Shown here: in pieces, positions 43,823-53,987 of the stretch
Numbering within the stretch: the stretch's first letter is position 1
Layout: each line of letters begins with the position of its first letter
Origin: Aminiphilus circumscriptus DSM 16581
GTDB taxonomy: Bacteria > Synergistota > Synergistia > Synergistales > Aminiphilaceae
Assembly: GCF_000526375.1 (NCBI RefSeq)
Contig: NZ_JAFY01000007.1
Coordinates: forward strand, 620,001 to 684,000
Direction of reading: 5' to 3'
Length of the DNA: 64,000 nt
Notes under the pieces: model-generated
Told to the model about the DNA's origin: nothing
Databases searched by the model: none
The model's input: the letters and a program-made list of their open reading frames with translations, nothing else
Program-made: the position numbers and the translations under genes

Positions 43823-45097
43823 GTGAGCGGAAACGTGGCCGCAGGCCTGCTTCTTCTCCTCGTGTTCCTCCTGCTTTCTGCTCTTTTCAGTGCCACGGAA
43901 ACGGCGACGAGTTCCATAGGCAAGGCGAAGCTGCAGACCCTGCAGGAAAGACATCCTCGCCGAAGACGTTCCCTCCGCTGGTTGGCTGAGAACGTGCACG
44001 GCGTGCTTACGGTGACGCTCATTTCCGGCAATCTGGTCAACATCGCCGCAGGTGCCGTAGCCGCTGTACTGTCGATGCATTTTCTCGGAGGCTGGGGAAT
44101 CGTGCTTGTCATCCTGACCGTGACGTTTCTCATCGTGGTCTTCGGTGAAATTCTTCCCAAAAGTTTCGCCATGAGCCATTCCGAGAAAGTGCTCACCGAC
44201 GTGCTCCCTCTTGTCAGGATTGCATACATTCTTCTGAGCCCCCTCGTCTGGGCCGTTTCGGGAATCATGGGTCTCATCAGCTGTATGACGGGAATTGATC
44301 TCTCGCCGCGTCACGCCTTTGTCACACGGGAGGAAATCGAGCAAATGATCGCCATGGGGCAGGAATCAGGCGCCCTTGAAGAAGGCGAGCGACGCATGAT
44401 CTCAGGAGTCATTGCTTTCGAGGAGACCAGGGCCTACGAGATCATGATTCCCAGAACGGATATGGTGGCCATTCCCAAGGAAATGAGTGTCGCCGAGGCC
44501 GTGACGATCTTTCGGGAAAACGGTCATTCCAGGGTCCCCATCTATGAGGGAAACCTCGACCGGATCGTGGGGATTCTCTACGTCAAGGAGATCATTGATG
44601 CTCTCGCATCGGGGAAGACAGACATCTCCGTCTTCGATATCCGACGCGAGCCGCTGTTCATTCCGGAAGTCATCCGTATTGCAGAGCTTTTCGACCTCAT
44701 GAAGAGAAAACGCGTCCACATGGCTATCGTGGTGGATGAATACGGTGGAACCGCCGGGTTGGTTACATTGGAAGATCTCCTTGAAGAGATCGTCGGTGAA
44801 ATCCAGGACGAATACGACGAGGAAGTACCGGCAATCCAGCAGGATGGAGCCGGGAGCTACATTGTCCAGGGCCATGTGAATCTGGAGGATCTGAGCGACG
44901 GCCTTTCCTACGTGTTCCATTCAGAAGATGCGGACAGTGTAGCGGGACTCGTCCTCTCCCTCTCCGGGAGTTTCCCCGAGGAAGGACAACGACTTGCCTA
45001 CGGCCCCTGGAACATTGATGTTCTGGCAGTGGAGGATCACCGAATCCGAGTGCTGCGTTTCGTCCGTCGGAAAGAGCAGGAAGGAGAAGATGCATGA
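43823..45097 (+). CDS. CNNM/HlyC-CorC family transporter-like protein
   Basis: This 424-residue membrane protein has a DUF21 (CNNM) domain with three to four hydrophobic helices (LLLLLVFLLLSALFSATETA, VLVILTVTFLIVVFGE). A pair of CBS domains follows, from about residue 205 (MIPRTDMVAIPKEMSV), then a C-terminal CorC_HlyC domain (DSVAGLVLSL). Family members are linked to Mg2+ or Co2+ handling. The GTG start at 43823 follows ybeY by seven bases, and the stop overlaps cdd. Confidence 0.9.
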   Translation: MSGNVAAGLLLLLVFLLLSALFSATETATSSIGKAKLQTLQERHPRRRRSLRWLAENVHGVLTVTLISGNLVNIAAGAVAAVLSMHFLGGWGIVLVILTVTFLIVVFGEILPKSFAMSHSEKVLTDVLPLVRIAYILLSPLVWAVSGIMGLISCMTGIDLSPRHAFVTREEIEQMIAMGQESGALEEGERRMISGVIAFEETRAYEIMIPRTDMVAIPKEMSVAEAVTIFRENGHSRVPIYEGNLDRIVGILYVKEIIDALASGKTDISVFDIRREPLFIPEVIRIAELFDLMKRKRVHMAIVVDEYGGTAGLVTLEDLLEEIVGEIQDEYDEEVPAIQQDGAGSYIVQGHVNLEDLSDGLSYVFHSEDADSVAGLVLSLSGSFPEEGQRLAYGPWNIDVLAVEDHRIRVLRFVRRKEQEGEDA

Positions 45098-45552
45098 TCG
45101 CCGGACATGACTTCGGTAATTTTTCCGAAGATCCGTTCCGAACCGTTTCCGCGATTACACCGGAGCACCTGCTTCACTACGCCGCTGAAGCCGGCGAGAA
45201 AGCCTACGCTCCATATTCACATTTTCATGTCGGTGCCGCTCTCGTCACGGAAAGCGGGCGTCTCTTCTTCGGGTGCAATGTGGAAAATGGAAGTTTTGGC
45301 ATGACTATTTGCGCGGAGCGAGGGGCTATCGCCGCCTGGAGGGTCGCCGGAGGCGATCTCCCCGTGGCTGTGGCCGTGGTCGGCCGCCGAGGAATTCCCT
45401 GCATGCCTTGTGGTGCCTGCAGGCAAGTGCTCGCGGAATTCAACCCCTCCCTTCGCGTCGTGCTTGAAGAAGGAGCATCCTTCCGGATCTTTTCTCTGGC
45501 GGAATTGCTCCCCTTCGCTTTTTCCCTGAGGAACGACGATGCTCGACGATAA
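45094..45552 (+). CDS. cdd: Cytidine deaminase
   Basis: Cdd deaminates cytidine and deoxycytidine. The 152-residue product has the zinc and catalytic motifs CAERGA (Glu is the proton shuttle) and PCGACRQVL, with the small tetrameric enzyme layout. The N-terminal 22 residues are a short extension over Bacillus Cdd. Its ATG overlaps the CNNM stop by four bases and its 3' end overlaps era by 14 bases, giving tight coupling, as in the ybeY-cdd-era cluster of Firmicutes. Confidence 0.95.
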   Translation: MIAGHDFGNFSEDPFRTVSAITPEHLLHYAAEAGEKAYAPYSHFHVGAALVTESGRLFFGCNVENGSFGMTICAERGAIAAWRVAGGDLPVAVAVVGRRGIPCMPCGACRQVLAEFNPSLRVVLEEGASFRIFSLAELLPFAFSLRNDDARR

Positions 45553-46456
45553 GAAGGTTTTCCGCTCGGGATTCGTCGCTCTTCTTGGCAGACCGAACGT
45601 GGGTAAATCCTCGCTCGTCAACCGACTTCTCCGGGAGAAGGTAAGTATTGTCTCCCCCGTTCCTCAGACCACACGGCACTCGTTACGCTGCATTCTCACC
45701 ACCGAACGGTCGCAGGTCGTCTTTGTGGACACGCCGGGTTTTCACGAGCCCCATCACGCCCTGGGAGAGTACATGATGCAACGGGCACGGGATGCCGTTG
45801 AAGATGCTGATTGCGTTTGTTTGATTCTCGACGCGGGAAGACCCGAGGGGGGAGCGGAAGAGGAACTTCTCCGGAAAGTCCTTCAGGGGATTTCCACTCC
45901 CCGTATTCTTGTGGTGAACAAAATCGATCTTCTCTCCGAACAGAAAGATCTCGACCGGATCGTTTCCGCCTGGTCCTCGCTTTCTCCCGAGGCAGTCGTA
46001 ACTGTCTCCGCTACGCGGGGAGACAATCTCGACGCGTTGCTCGAAGCTATCGAAGCACTCCTGCCGGAAGCGCCTCCGCTCTATCCAGAGGACATGCTCA
46101 TGGATCAGTCCGAGCGCTTCCTCGCCAGTGAATGTATCCGGGAAAAGGCTTTTCTCGCCCTTCGGGATGAAATTCCCCACGGAATCACCGTTGTGGTGGA
46201 GGAATACAAGACGCCCGAGGAATATCCCGAACGGACGACTGCCTACATTCAGGCCACTCTCTATGTGGAGCGGGAAACCCACAAGGGAATTGTCATCGGC
46301 GAGCGCGGGAAAAAACTGAAACATATCGGTCTTCTGGCAAGAAAGGAACTCGAAAAGCGTCTTGGCTTCCAGGTGTATCTCGATCTGTGGGTCAAGGTCC
46401 GCCCCAAGTGGCGACGTTCTCCTCAGGACCTCCGCAGATTCGGCTATGAATCGTAG
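45539..46456 (+). CDS. era: GTPase Era
   Basis: Era is a GTPase that chaperones 30S assembly by binding the 16S 3' end. The 305-residue product has G1 GRPNVGKSS, G2 TTRHSLR, G3 DTPGFHEP, G4 NKID and a C-terminal KH domain with VIGERGKKLKHIG. The ATG lies within the end of cdd. recO follows after 17 bases, the usual era-recO pairing. Confidence 0.97.
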   Translation: MLDDKKVFRSGFVALLGRPNVGKSSLVNRLLREKVSIVSPVPQTTRHSLRCILTTERSQVVFVDTPGFHEPHHALGEYMMQRARDAVEDADCVCLILDAGRPEGGAEEELLRKVLQGISTPRILVVNKIDLLSEQKDLDRIVSAWSSLSPEAVVTVSATRGDNLDALLEAIEALLPEAPPLYPEDMLMDQSERFLASECIREKAFLALRDEIPHGITVVVEEYKTPEEYPERTTAYIQATLYVERETHKGIVIGERGKKLKHIGLLARKELEKRLGFQVYLDLWVKVRPKWRRSPQDLRRFGYES

Positions 46457-46473
46457 CGTTTCGGACGAAGACG

Positions 46474-47190
46474 ATGCAGGGTTTTGTCTCGGCCTCGGGA
46501 GTGGTCCTTCGCAGACAGGATTCCCCTGAGGGAAACCGTTCTCTCTATGTTCTTCTCAAAGGCATGGGCCCCTTCTGGATAACCGCCATGGGAGCAGGAA
46601 AAGGCCACTCGCGATTGGGAGGCGCCACGGAACCTTTGGTATGGGGTCTTTTCCATCTCTACAAAGGACCCACGCGCTATTATCTTCGCGAGATGGACGT
46701 GAAGGACGACCTTTGGCCGATCCGGACGGAGGGCAGGGGGTTACGGCGCGCTCTCACATGGAACCGGCTCATCTCCGAACTGGTTCTCCCCCAACATCCC
46801 TGTGACGATCTCCTTGCTCACTTTTACTGGACACTCCATATTCTCGCGGACGGCGGGCCTCGCCTCTTTTCCCCTTTGGAGTGGCGGTTTTTGTGGCGCT
46901 GGTTACACTTATGGGGCAGAGCTCCCGATTTCCGGATCTGCAGCGGTTGCGGAAGATCTCTGTCATCGTCTTCACCCGCGCTTCTCACGGAACAGGGAAT
47001 CCTTTGTCCTCTTTGTCCGGCTTCGGCGGGAATGAAAGTTTTCCTTCCATCTCTCTTCTTGCAGGAGTTGCGGAGTGCTGCTATTCTTCCGAGAGACGAT
47101 TTTCTCCAGGTACAGTTATCGCAGAATTTTCCGAAAGAATGGGACAACGCGAACAGAATACTTGAATCGATACTTCGGCGGACCTATTGA
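46474..47190 (+). CDS. recO: DNA repair protein RecO
   Basis: RecO promotes RecA loading and strand annealing. The 238-residue product has an N-terminal OB-fold ([20 protein letters not shown]) and a helical C-terminal domain with a four-cysteine zinc finger (CSGC, CPLC). The sequence is divergent, and the call is supported by its place right after era. Confidence 0.85.
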   Translation: MQGFVSASGVVLRRQDSPEGNRSLYVLLKGMGPFWITAMGAGKGHSRLGGATEPLVWGLFHLYKGPTRYYLREMDVKDDLWPIRTEGRGLRRALTWNRLISELVLPQHPCDDLLAHFYWTLHILADGGPRLFSPLEWRFLWRWLHLWGRAPDFRICSGCGRSLSSSSPALLTEQGILCPLCPASAGMKVFLPSLFLQELRSAAILPRDDFLQVQLSQNFPKEWDNANRILESILRRTY

Positions 47191-47264
47191 CGTGCGATCT
47201 CCGGGATGTTTCTCGACGAGGGAAATGTGCACGCGAAGGATTTTTGAGTCGGGAGGGGCAGGGC

Positions 47265-48143
47265 ATGAACTTTCAGGACATCATTATGCGTTTGGAACGT
47301 TTTTGGGCGGAACAGGGGTGCGTCATTCAGCAACCCTACGACATTGAGGTTGGAGCCGGTACGATGAATCCCGCCACCACCTTGCGTGTGCTCGGTCCCG
47401 AACCGTGGCGGGTCGCCTACGTCGAACCGTCCCGACGCCCCACGGACGGCCGCTACGGGGAAAACCCGAACCGCCTGCAGCACTACTATCAATATCAGGT
47501 GATCATCCAGCCTGCTCCGGAAAATATTCAGGATCTTTATCTGGACAGTCTCCGTGCGCTGGGCATCGATCCCGCGGAACATGACATTCGTTTTGTCGAG
47601 GATGACTGGGAGTCGCCCACTATCGGCGCATGGGGGCTGGGCTGGGAAGTGTGGCTCGACGGCATGGAGATCACTCAGTTCACCTATTTTCAGCAGGTAG
47701 GCGGTATCGATATGGATCTCGTGCCCGCCGAGCTGACCTACGGCATCGAACGAATCGCCATGTTCGTCCAGAAGGTGGACAGCGTGTACGACCTGACCTG
47801 GGTCGGCGACGTTACCTATGGCGACGTGCATCACCAGGGCGAGGTCGAACATTCCACGTACAACTTCGACGAGTCCGACGCTTCCATGCTTTTTCAGCTG
47901 TTCTCCATGTACGAAAAAGAATCCGGACGCATGATAGAAAAGGGACTCGTCCTCCCCGCATATGACTACGTCTTGAAATGTTCCCACACGTTCAATCTGT
48001 TGGATGCCCGGAACGCCATCAGCGTCACGGAGCGGACCGGTTATATCGGACGGGTTCGTGCGCTGGCGAGCAAGTGTTGCCAAGCCTATGTCGTGCAGCG
48101 CGAGCAGATGGGATATCCTCTCACGACGAAGTTTGCCCGGTAG
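47265..48143 (+). CDS. glyQ: Glycyl-tRNA synthetase alpha subunit
   Basis: GlyQ is the catalytic alpha chain of the bacterial alpha2beta2 enzyme. The 292-residue product begins [18 protein letters not shown] and has [20 protein letters not shown] (class II motif region) and [33 protein letters not shown] precedes the ATG. glyS follows after 15 bases. The upstream gap of 74 bases is too short for a T-box leader. Confidence 0.97.
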   Translation: MNFQDIIMRLERFWAEQGCVIQQPYDIEVGAGTMNPATTLRVLGPEPWRVAYVEPSRRPTDGRYGENPNRLQHYYQYQVIIQPAPENIQDLYLDSLRALGIDPAEHDIRFVEDDWESPTIGAWGLGWEVWLDGMEITQFTYFQQVGGIDMDLVPAELTYGIERIAMFVQKVDSVYDLTWVGDVTYGDVHHQGEVEHSTYNFDESDASMLFQLFSMYEKESGRMIEKGLVLPAYDYVLKCSHTFNLLDARNAISVTERTGYIGRVRALASKCCQAYVVQREQMGYPLTTKFAR

Positions 48144-48158
48144 AAAGGGGTGTCCTCC

Positions 48159-50225
48159 ATGGCGGAACGCGATTTGCTGCTTGAAATAGGCACGGAAGAG
48201 ATCCCGGCACGCTTCGCGAGTTGGGTTCTGGAAGAAATTCTTCGGCTCGCCGAAACCGAATTGGACGCCGCTCATCTCTCTGTGGGAGGTATGGAGAGTT
48301 TTGCCACACCACGACGCATCGTCCTTTTCCTCCGAAGAGTTCCGGAGCGTCAGCAGGATACGGTTCAGGAACTGCGGGGACCTGCTTGGAATCAGGCGTT
48401 CGATGCCAACGGAAATCCTACGAACGCAGCGCGGGGATTTGCAAGGAGCAGAAACGTTGCCGTCGAGGACCTCATTCAGAAAAACGTGGGAGGAGTCGAC
48501 TACGCTTTTGCGGTGACGAGGACGGAAGGTTGCCTTTCCAGAGACGTGTTTCTCGATGTCCTGCCGCATATCGTGAAGCGGATCGTCTTTCCCAAGAACA
48601 TGTACTGGGATGATCCCTCTTTCCGTTTTGCGCGTCCCGTGCGCTGGCTCCTCTGCCTCTGGGGATCCGAAGTGATTCCCCTTGTCGTCGGAAAGTACAC
48701 GGCGGGAAGAACGACCCACGGTCATCGCTTCATGGGGCAGAAAACACTGGAGGTCCCTGACGCGAAGGAGTACATGGACATTCTCTACGACAATTACGTG
48801 ATCGTGGACCAGCGCAAGCGCAAGGAAAAAATGCTCAGCGGAATCGCGGCTCTAGAGAAAGAGATCGGCGGAAAGGCCGACCTCTCCCAGGAACTCATCG
48901 AGGAAAATCTCTTTCTCGTCGAGTATCCCGTCCCGTTTTACGGAACTTTCGATCAGAGTTACCTGGACATTCCCGCCGAGGCGCTCACCACCACCATGGG
49001 ACACCATCAGCGCTATTTTCCTGTTCGTGACGCGGAGGGAAAGCTTAAGCCCTTCTTCATTGGTGTCAGCAACAACAGAGCCTCAAACATGAACGTGGTG
49101 CGAGAGGGAAACGAGCGTGTTCTCCGCGCACGCCTCTCCGATGCCTCCTTCTTCTGGAAAGAGGACCAGAAACGCCCCCTCACAAATCGTGTGGAGGAAC
49201 TGCGGACCATTCTTTACCAGGAACGTCTCGGGTCCGTGTACGACAAAGTGCAACGTGCCCGTGCGCTTGCACTCGAAATCGGTCGGCGCCTCGGGCTCGG
49301 AGAAGAAGATCTTCTGCTGCTCGACAAAGCGGCGGCCATCTCCAAGGCTGATACGGTGACACATATGGTCTACGAGTTCCCCGAACTCCGCGGTATCATG
49401 GGAAGAGAGTACGCCCGCCGCAGCGGAGAAGCCGAGAGAGTAGCCAGAGCGCTTCAGGAACAGTATCTCCCAGCCTTTGCGGGAGATCGACTGCCTACGG
49501 ATGTCCTTGGAGCTCTTCTGGGAATCGGGGATCGTCTGGACACCATCGTGGCTTGTCACAAGGTGGGACTCGAACCGACGGGTTCCCAGGATCCCTACGG
49601 GCTCAGGCGTGCCGCAAGATGCATCAACGAACTGCTCTGGGGAATGGGGCTCGATGTGGACATGAAAGAAATGGTGCTTGAAGCGGGCTCCTGCCTGGAT
49701 ATTTCTCCGGAAACCATCGACCGTGTCTACGAATTCTTGAGGCAGCGGACCGTTGTGCAGCTTCGTGAAAAAGGCTTTTCCCACGCGACGGTCACTATTG
49801 CCATGCAAGTTGCCTGGCAACGCCCGCTTCAGGCGTTGCGTCTCGCGGAAAGTTTTGCCGCAGTCGAGCAAGAAGCGTGGTTCGATGGGCTCGTTACCGC
49901 CGCTGTGCGGGTGCGAAACATTCTCTCCAAGACCACCGCGATGCCTCCCGAATGGAACGAAGCGCTTCTCCGTGAACCTGCGGAACGTGCACTTGCCGAA
50001 GCGGTTGTCAAGATCGCCCCCGAGGTGGAACGCACGCTTGCGGCATGTGCATGGAACGAGTTGACACATGTCCTTTCCCGGTTGGAGCCGGCCATCACCA
50101 CCTTCTTCGAGGAAACGCTCGTCATGGCGGAGGACGAGGAACTCCGTCGCAACAGGCTCTGCCTTCTCTCGCGGTGCCACGAACTCTTCCTGCATGTGGG
50201 AGATTTGAGCCGATTGAAAAAATAA
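48159..50225 (+). CDS. glyS: Glycyl-tRNA synthetase beta subunit
   Basis: GlyS provides the tRNA-binding and HD-like domains of glycyl-tRNA synthetase. The 688-residue product starts AERDLLLEIGTEEIPARF and has TTMGHHQRYFPV and the C-terminal anticodon-binding DALR-like region. The ATG at 48159 with AAAGGGG nine bases upstream was preferred to the in-frame GTG at 48150. The next gene begins 113 bases later after a hairpin. Confidence 0.97.
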   Translation: MAERDLLLEIGTEEIPARFASWVLEEILRLAETELDAAHLSVGGMESFATPRRIVLFLRRVPERQQDTVQELRGPAWNQAFDANGNPTNAARGFARSRNVAVEDLIQKNVGGVDYAFAVTRTEGCLSRDVFLDVLPHIVKRIVFPKNMYWDDPSFRFARPVRWLLCLWGSEVIPLVVGKYTAGRTTHGHRFMGQKTLEVPDAKEYMDILYDNYVIVDQRKRKEKMLSGIAALEKEIGGKADLSQELIEENLFLVEYPVPFYGTFDQSYLDIPAEALTTTMGHHQRYFPVRDAEGKLKPFFIGVSNNRASNMNVVREGNERVLRARLSDASFFWKEDQKRPLTNRVEELRTILYQERLGSVYDKVQRARALALEIGRRLGLGEEDLLLLDKAAAISKADTVTHMVYEFPELRGIMGREYARRSGEAERVARALQEQYLPAFAGDRLPTDVLGALLGIGDRLDTIVACHKVGLEPTGSQDPYGLRRAARCINELLWGMGLDVDMKEMVLEAGSCLDISPETIDRVYEFLRQRTVVQLREKGFSHATVTIAMQVAWQRPLQALRLAESFAAVEQEAWFDGLVTAAVRVRNILSKTTAMPPEWNEALLREPAERALAEAVVKIAPEVERTLAACAWNELTHVLSRLEPAITTFFEETLVMAEDEELRRNRLCLLSRCHELFLHVGDLSRLKK

Positions 50226-50272
50226 ACAAACAAGAAGTGTCACGCCTTCGAGTGCTTCAGGCAAGTTACTGA

Positions 50273-50312
50273 TACAATATGGAGGAAGCGGAACAGGCGT
50301 TCCGCTTCCTCC
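50273..50312 (+). promoter_or_regulatory. -10-like element and perfect hairpin upstream of ppsR
   Basis: TACAAT (50273-50278) is followed at once by a perfect 14-base-pair hairpin (50281-50294 with 50299-50312, loop AGGC). No T run follows. The hairpin may end the glyS transcript, or form the 5' end of a transcript starting near 50285. A -35 box is not clear. Confidence 0.4.
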
Positions 50313-50338
50313 TGCCACAAGGGAAAGGGGACAAAAAG

Positions 50339-51139
50339 ATGTCGATTCCTCTGTTTGTGGTCTCTGATTTTACTGGAGAGACAGCGGAACATGTCGCTCG
50401 TGCTGCATCGACGCAGTTCAACCTGGATGCGACGGAGTTCTCGCGTTTTCGCTATGTAAACACCGAAGAGCGAATGCTTGAGGTCATCCGGAACGCTCAG
50501 GAGAAGCAAGCCGTGGTCATCTGCACTCTCGTGGATCATCAATTGCGGCGCTTGTTTCTGGAAAAGACCGGGGAACTCGGTGTGGACGTAGTGGATGTCC
50601 TCGGTCCCATACTCGATGTTCTCCAACGCCGAATCGGAACCGCACCTATGGAAACACCTGGGTTACTGCGAAAAATGGATGAGGAGTACTTCAAACGGGT
50701 CAAGGCCATCGAGTTTGCGATCAAATGTGACGACGGGAAAAGTCCAGAACTCCTCACAAACGCGGGGCTCGTGATCATCGGTGTTTCCAGGACCAGCAAA
50801 ACACCTCTCTCCATGTACATGGCACACAAGGGTGTCATGGTTGCCAATATTCCTCTCGTCCCGGAGGCGGATCCGCCAAAAGAACTTTTCTCTTTGCCGC
50901 CGGAACGAATCGTGGGGCTCACGATTCAGCCGGAGAAACTGATCAACATTCGCAGAGAACGGTTACGCGTTCTGGGCCTCGATGTAGAAGTTTCCAATTA
51001 TGCGCAATGGGAACGAGTGGAGGAGGAACTTTCCTTTGCCAGGAGTGTTTTTCGAAAGGCCGGCTGCCGGACTTTCGATGTCACGAACAGGGCCATCGAG
51101 GAAACGGCGCAGGAAATTCTCGATTACCTGAGGGAGTGA
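50339..51139 (+). CDS. Pyruvate, phosphate dikinase regulatory protein (DUF299)
   Basis: This 266-residue bifunctional regulator (ADP-dependent kinase / Pi-dependent pyrophosphorylase) switches its target off and on by phosphorylating a threonine next to the catalytic histidine. It has the P-loop GVSRTSKTPLSMYMA and the N-terminal VVSDFTGETAEHVARA. The related PEP synthase regulator (PpsR) is the alternative, but ppdK lies 31 bases downstream, so PPDK is the likely target. The ATG has GGAAAGGGG upstream. Confidence 0.93.
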   Translation: MSIPLFVVSDFTGETAEHVARAASTQFNLDATEFSRFRYVNTEERMLEVIRNAQEKQAVVICTLVDHQLRRLFLEKTGELGVDVVDVLGPILDVLQRRIGTAPMETPGLLRKMDEEYFKRVKAIEFAIKCDDGKSPELLTNAGLVIIGVSRTSKTPLSMYMAHKGVMVANIPLVPEADPPKELFSLPPERIVGLTIQPEKLINIRRERLRVLGLDVEVSNYAQWERVEEELSFARSVFRKAGCRTFDVTNRAIEETAQEILDYLRE

Positions 51140-51170
51140 AGCGACGTAAATTCGAGAGGAGGTCGTGTTC

Positions 51171-53840
51171 ATGGTGAATGCACAAGGCAAATACGTCTAC
51201 GATTTCCACGAAGGCAACGCGGAGATGAAAGCTCTCCTCGGCGGAAAAGGGGCCAATTTGGCACAGATGTGGCAACTTGGTCTTCCTGTACCCCCAGGGT
51301 TCATCATCACTACCGAGGCGTGCAAGAAATACTGGTCCGATGAACAAGGGTTGATGGATCTTATATGGCCCGAAGTGCAAGAAGCGTTGGCCCGCCTGGA
51401 AAAGGTGACACAAAAGACCTTCGGCGGCGGAGAGATGCCGTTACTCGTCTCGGTTCGCTCGGGTGCTCCCGTTTCAATGCCCGGCATGATGGATACCATC
51501 CTGAACCTCGGTCTCAACGACGACACGGTGGAGCGTCTCGCCGTCGCCTCGGGCAACAGGCGTTTTGCCTTGGACAGTTACAGACGGTTCATTCAGATGT
51601 TTTCCGACGTGGTTCTCGGCATTGAAATCGGCGAATTCGAGTTTTTGTTGAACCAGACCAAGCGAAAACGGAATCTCACACACGATCATCAGATTCCGGC
51701 GGATGCTTTGGAAGAACTCATCAAAAATTACAAGAAGGTGGTCAAGAAATCCACCGGACGCGAATTTCCGAGCGATCCCTGGGAGCAGCTCAGAAAAGCC
51801 GTGGAGGCCGTTTTCAAGAGCTGGAACACACAGAGAGCCATCACCTATCGGAGAATCAATAAAATTCCGGACACACTCGGTACGGCCGTAAGCATTGTCA
51901 CCATGGTCTTCGGTAACCTCGGGGACGATTGTGGTACTGGAGTGTGCTTCACCCGAAATCCTTCTACGGGGGAGAAAAAACTCTACGGTGAATTTCTCAT
52001 AAACGCTCAGGGGGAGGATGTGGTCGCAGGCATTCGGACGCCCGAGCCCATTGAGGAACTCGACAGCAAAATGCCCAAAATTGCAGCGGAACTGAGAGCG
52101 ATAGCCAACCAGTTGGAGCTGTACTACAAGGACATGCAGGACATTGAGTTCACCGTGGAGCGGGGAAAGCTCTATATGCTCCAGACCAGGAACGGAAAAC
52201 GCACGGCCAAGGCAGCGGTACGCATTGCGGTGAGCATGCTCGAGGAAGGGCTCATCTCCAGTGCTACGGCTGTGACAAGGGTTACACCGGAACAGGTTGA
52301 GCAACTGCTTCACCGTCAGGTAGATCCCGATGCCGTTCTCGATGTTCTCGCCAAAGGTCTTCCCGCATCACCCGGAGCGGCAGTGGGGAGCGTCGTCTTC
52401 GATGCCGACGAGGCAGAGCAGCTCGGCAAAGACGGCAAGGCGGTCATTCTCGTTCGCCCTGAGACCACTCCCGATGACATCCATGGGCTGTTCGCCGCGC
52501 AGGGAATTCTGACGAGCCACGGCGGCATGACAAGTCACGCCGCCGTCGTCGCCAGAGGACTTGGGAAACCCTGTGTTTCCGGTTGCGAGGCTCTGGAGAT
52601 CGATTTGGCGGGGAACTGCTTCCGTGTGGGTGGAAAAATCGTCCGCAGAGGGGATATCATCACTGTTGACGGTTCTCATGGAAGGGTAATGATCGGCGAG
52701 ATCCCCCTCGTTCAGCCTTCCTTCGATGAGGACTTCCGGAAACTTCTCGCCGAGGCGGACAAACATGCAGTCCTGCAAGTCTGGGCGAATGGAGATACGC
52801 CCGAAGACGCCAGGAGGGCACGGAGTTTCGGTGCGAAGGGTATCGGGTTGTGCCGCACGGAACACATGTTCATGGCAGGAGAGCGCCTGCCGGTCATGCA
52901 GGAGATGATCATCGCCGCGTCCCGCGAAGAGCGCATGCGAGCCCTCGATAAACTGCGGGTCATGCAGACCGAGGATTTTCTGGGTATCCTGGACGCGATG
53001 GAGGGATACCCTGTCACGATACGTCTTCTGGACCCGCCGCTTCACGAGTTTCTTCCCAAGGAAAACGAGCTTCGAGATCGTCTTCGAGAACTCACGGCGG
53101 CACCCTCTCCCGAGAATGACGCAGAAGCGGAAAAGATCCAAAAAACCCTGGCGAAAGTGCTTTCCTTGAAAGAAGTCAATCCTATGCTGGGTTTTCGAGG
53201 ATGTCGCCTCGGCATCATCTTCCCTGAAATATACGAGATGCAAATCCGCGCCATTTTCGATGCCGCCTGCGAACTCGTCAGACAGGGAAAGAATGTTCTT
53301 CCCGACGTGATGCTTCCTCTCATCGGAACACAGGAGGAAATGAGACGACTCAAGCAGATGGTGGACGACCTCGCCGCCGAAATCATGGAAAAGCACAAAA
53401 CCTCCGTACACTACTTGGTCGGGACGATGATCGAAGTCCCCCGGGCGGCACTCATTGCGGACAAACTGGCGGAATACGCCTCATTTTTCAGTTTCGGGAC
53501 GAACGATCTGACGCAAACGACCTTCGGGTATTCCAGGGACGATGCGGAAGGAAAATTTCTCGCCGAATACGTGCGACTCCATGTTTTGCCGGAAAACCCT
53601 TTTCACGTTCTCGACCGTACCGGCGTGGGCAGACTTATGCGCATCGCCGTGGACGACGGAAGACGGGTTCGATCGGACATTCAAATCGGAATCTGTGGCG
53701 AACATGGTGGTAATCCCGAGAGCATCGCCTACTGTCATGAACTCGGGCTTCTCTACGTGAGTTGCTCTCCCTTTAGAATCCCTGTAGCCCGTCTCGCCGC
53801 CGCTCATGCCGCGTTGGCGGATAGCGCCCCGAAGAAGTGA
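51171..53840 (+). CDS. ppdK: Pyruvate, phosphate dikinase
   Basis: PPDK interconverts PEP, AMP and PPi with pyruvate, ATP and Pi. The 889-residue product has the N-terminal ATP-grasp domain (GGKGANLAQMWQLGLPVPPGF, VSVRSGAPVSMPGMMDT) and the phosphohistidine domain with GGMTSHAAVVARG (His456). The C-terminal TIM barrel has GIGLCRTEHMF and FGTNDLTQTTFGYSRDD. Thr454, two residues before the catalytic His, matches the threonine modified by the regulatory protein encoded upstream. The ATG at 51171 has AGAGGAGGTC at the right distance. PPDK with PPi-linked glycolysis is common in anaerobes. Confidence 0.97.
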   Translation: MVNAQGKYVYDFHEGNAEMKALLGGKGANLAQMWQLGLPVPPGFIITTEACKKYWSDEQGLMDLIWPEVQEALARLEKVTQKTFGGGEMPLLVSVRSGAPVSMPGMMDTILNLGLNDDTVERLAVASGNRRFALDSYRRFIQMFSDVVLGIEIGEFEFLLNQTKRKRNLTHDHQIPADALEELIKNYKKVVKKSTGREFPSDPWEQLRKAVEAVFKSWNTQRAITYRRINKIPDTLGTAVSIVTMVFGNLGDDCGTGVCFTRNPSTGEKKLYGEFLINAQGEDVVAGIRTPEPIEELDSKMPKIAAELRAIANQLELYYKDMQDIEFTVERGKLYMLQTRNGKRTAKAAVRIAVSMLEEGLISSATAVTRVTPEQVEQLLHRQVDPDAVLDVLAKGLPASPGAAVGSVVFDADEAEQLGKDGKAVILVRPETTPDDIHGLFAAQGILTSHGGMTSHAAVVARGLGKPCVSGCEALEIDLAGNCFRVGGKIVRRGDIITVDGSHGRVMIGEIPLVQPSFDEDFRKLLAEADKHAVLQVWANGDTPEDARRARSFGAKGIGLCRTEHMFMAGERLPVMQEMIIAASREERMRALDKLRVMQTEDFLGILDAMEGYPVTIRLLDPPLHEFLPKENELRDRLRELTAAPSPENDAEAEKIQKTLAKVLSLKEVNPMLGFRGCRLGIIFPEIYEMQIRAIFDAACELVRQGKNVLPDVMLPLIGTQEEMRRLKQMVDDLAAEIMEKHKTSVHYLVGTMIEVPRAALIADKLAEYASFFSFGTNDLTQTTFGYSRDDAEGKFLAEYVRLHVLPENPFHVLDRTGVGRLMRIAVDDGRRVRSDIQIGICGEHGGNPESIAYCHELGLLYVSCSPFRIPVARLAAAHAALADSAPKK

Positions 53841-53930
53841 GTTGCGGAACGTGGCATGTTGCGCTTTTGGGGCAAGAGTGCCGTGCGAAATGAGTTTTGC
53901 GATTGCCCCTGTTCGCGCATAACAACCGAA

Positions 53931-53964
53931 CGACAGGACCCGGGGATTTCCCCGGGTCCTGTCG
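53931..53964. terminator. Hairpin between ppdK and dgt
   Basis: A perfect 15-base-pair stem (53931-53945 with 53950-53964, loop ATTT), very GC-rich, without a T tract. It lies about 90 bases after ppdK and just before the dgt ribosome binding site. It may be a terminator or an mRNA-processing/stability element. Confidence 0.5.
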
Positions 53965-53987
53965 TAGGCAAGGAGGAAGAAAAGCCC

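Noticed and set aside
47191-47264. T-box leader for glyQS
   Set aside because: The gap between recO and glyQ is only 74 bases and lacks the T-box sequence TGGNACCGCG.
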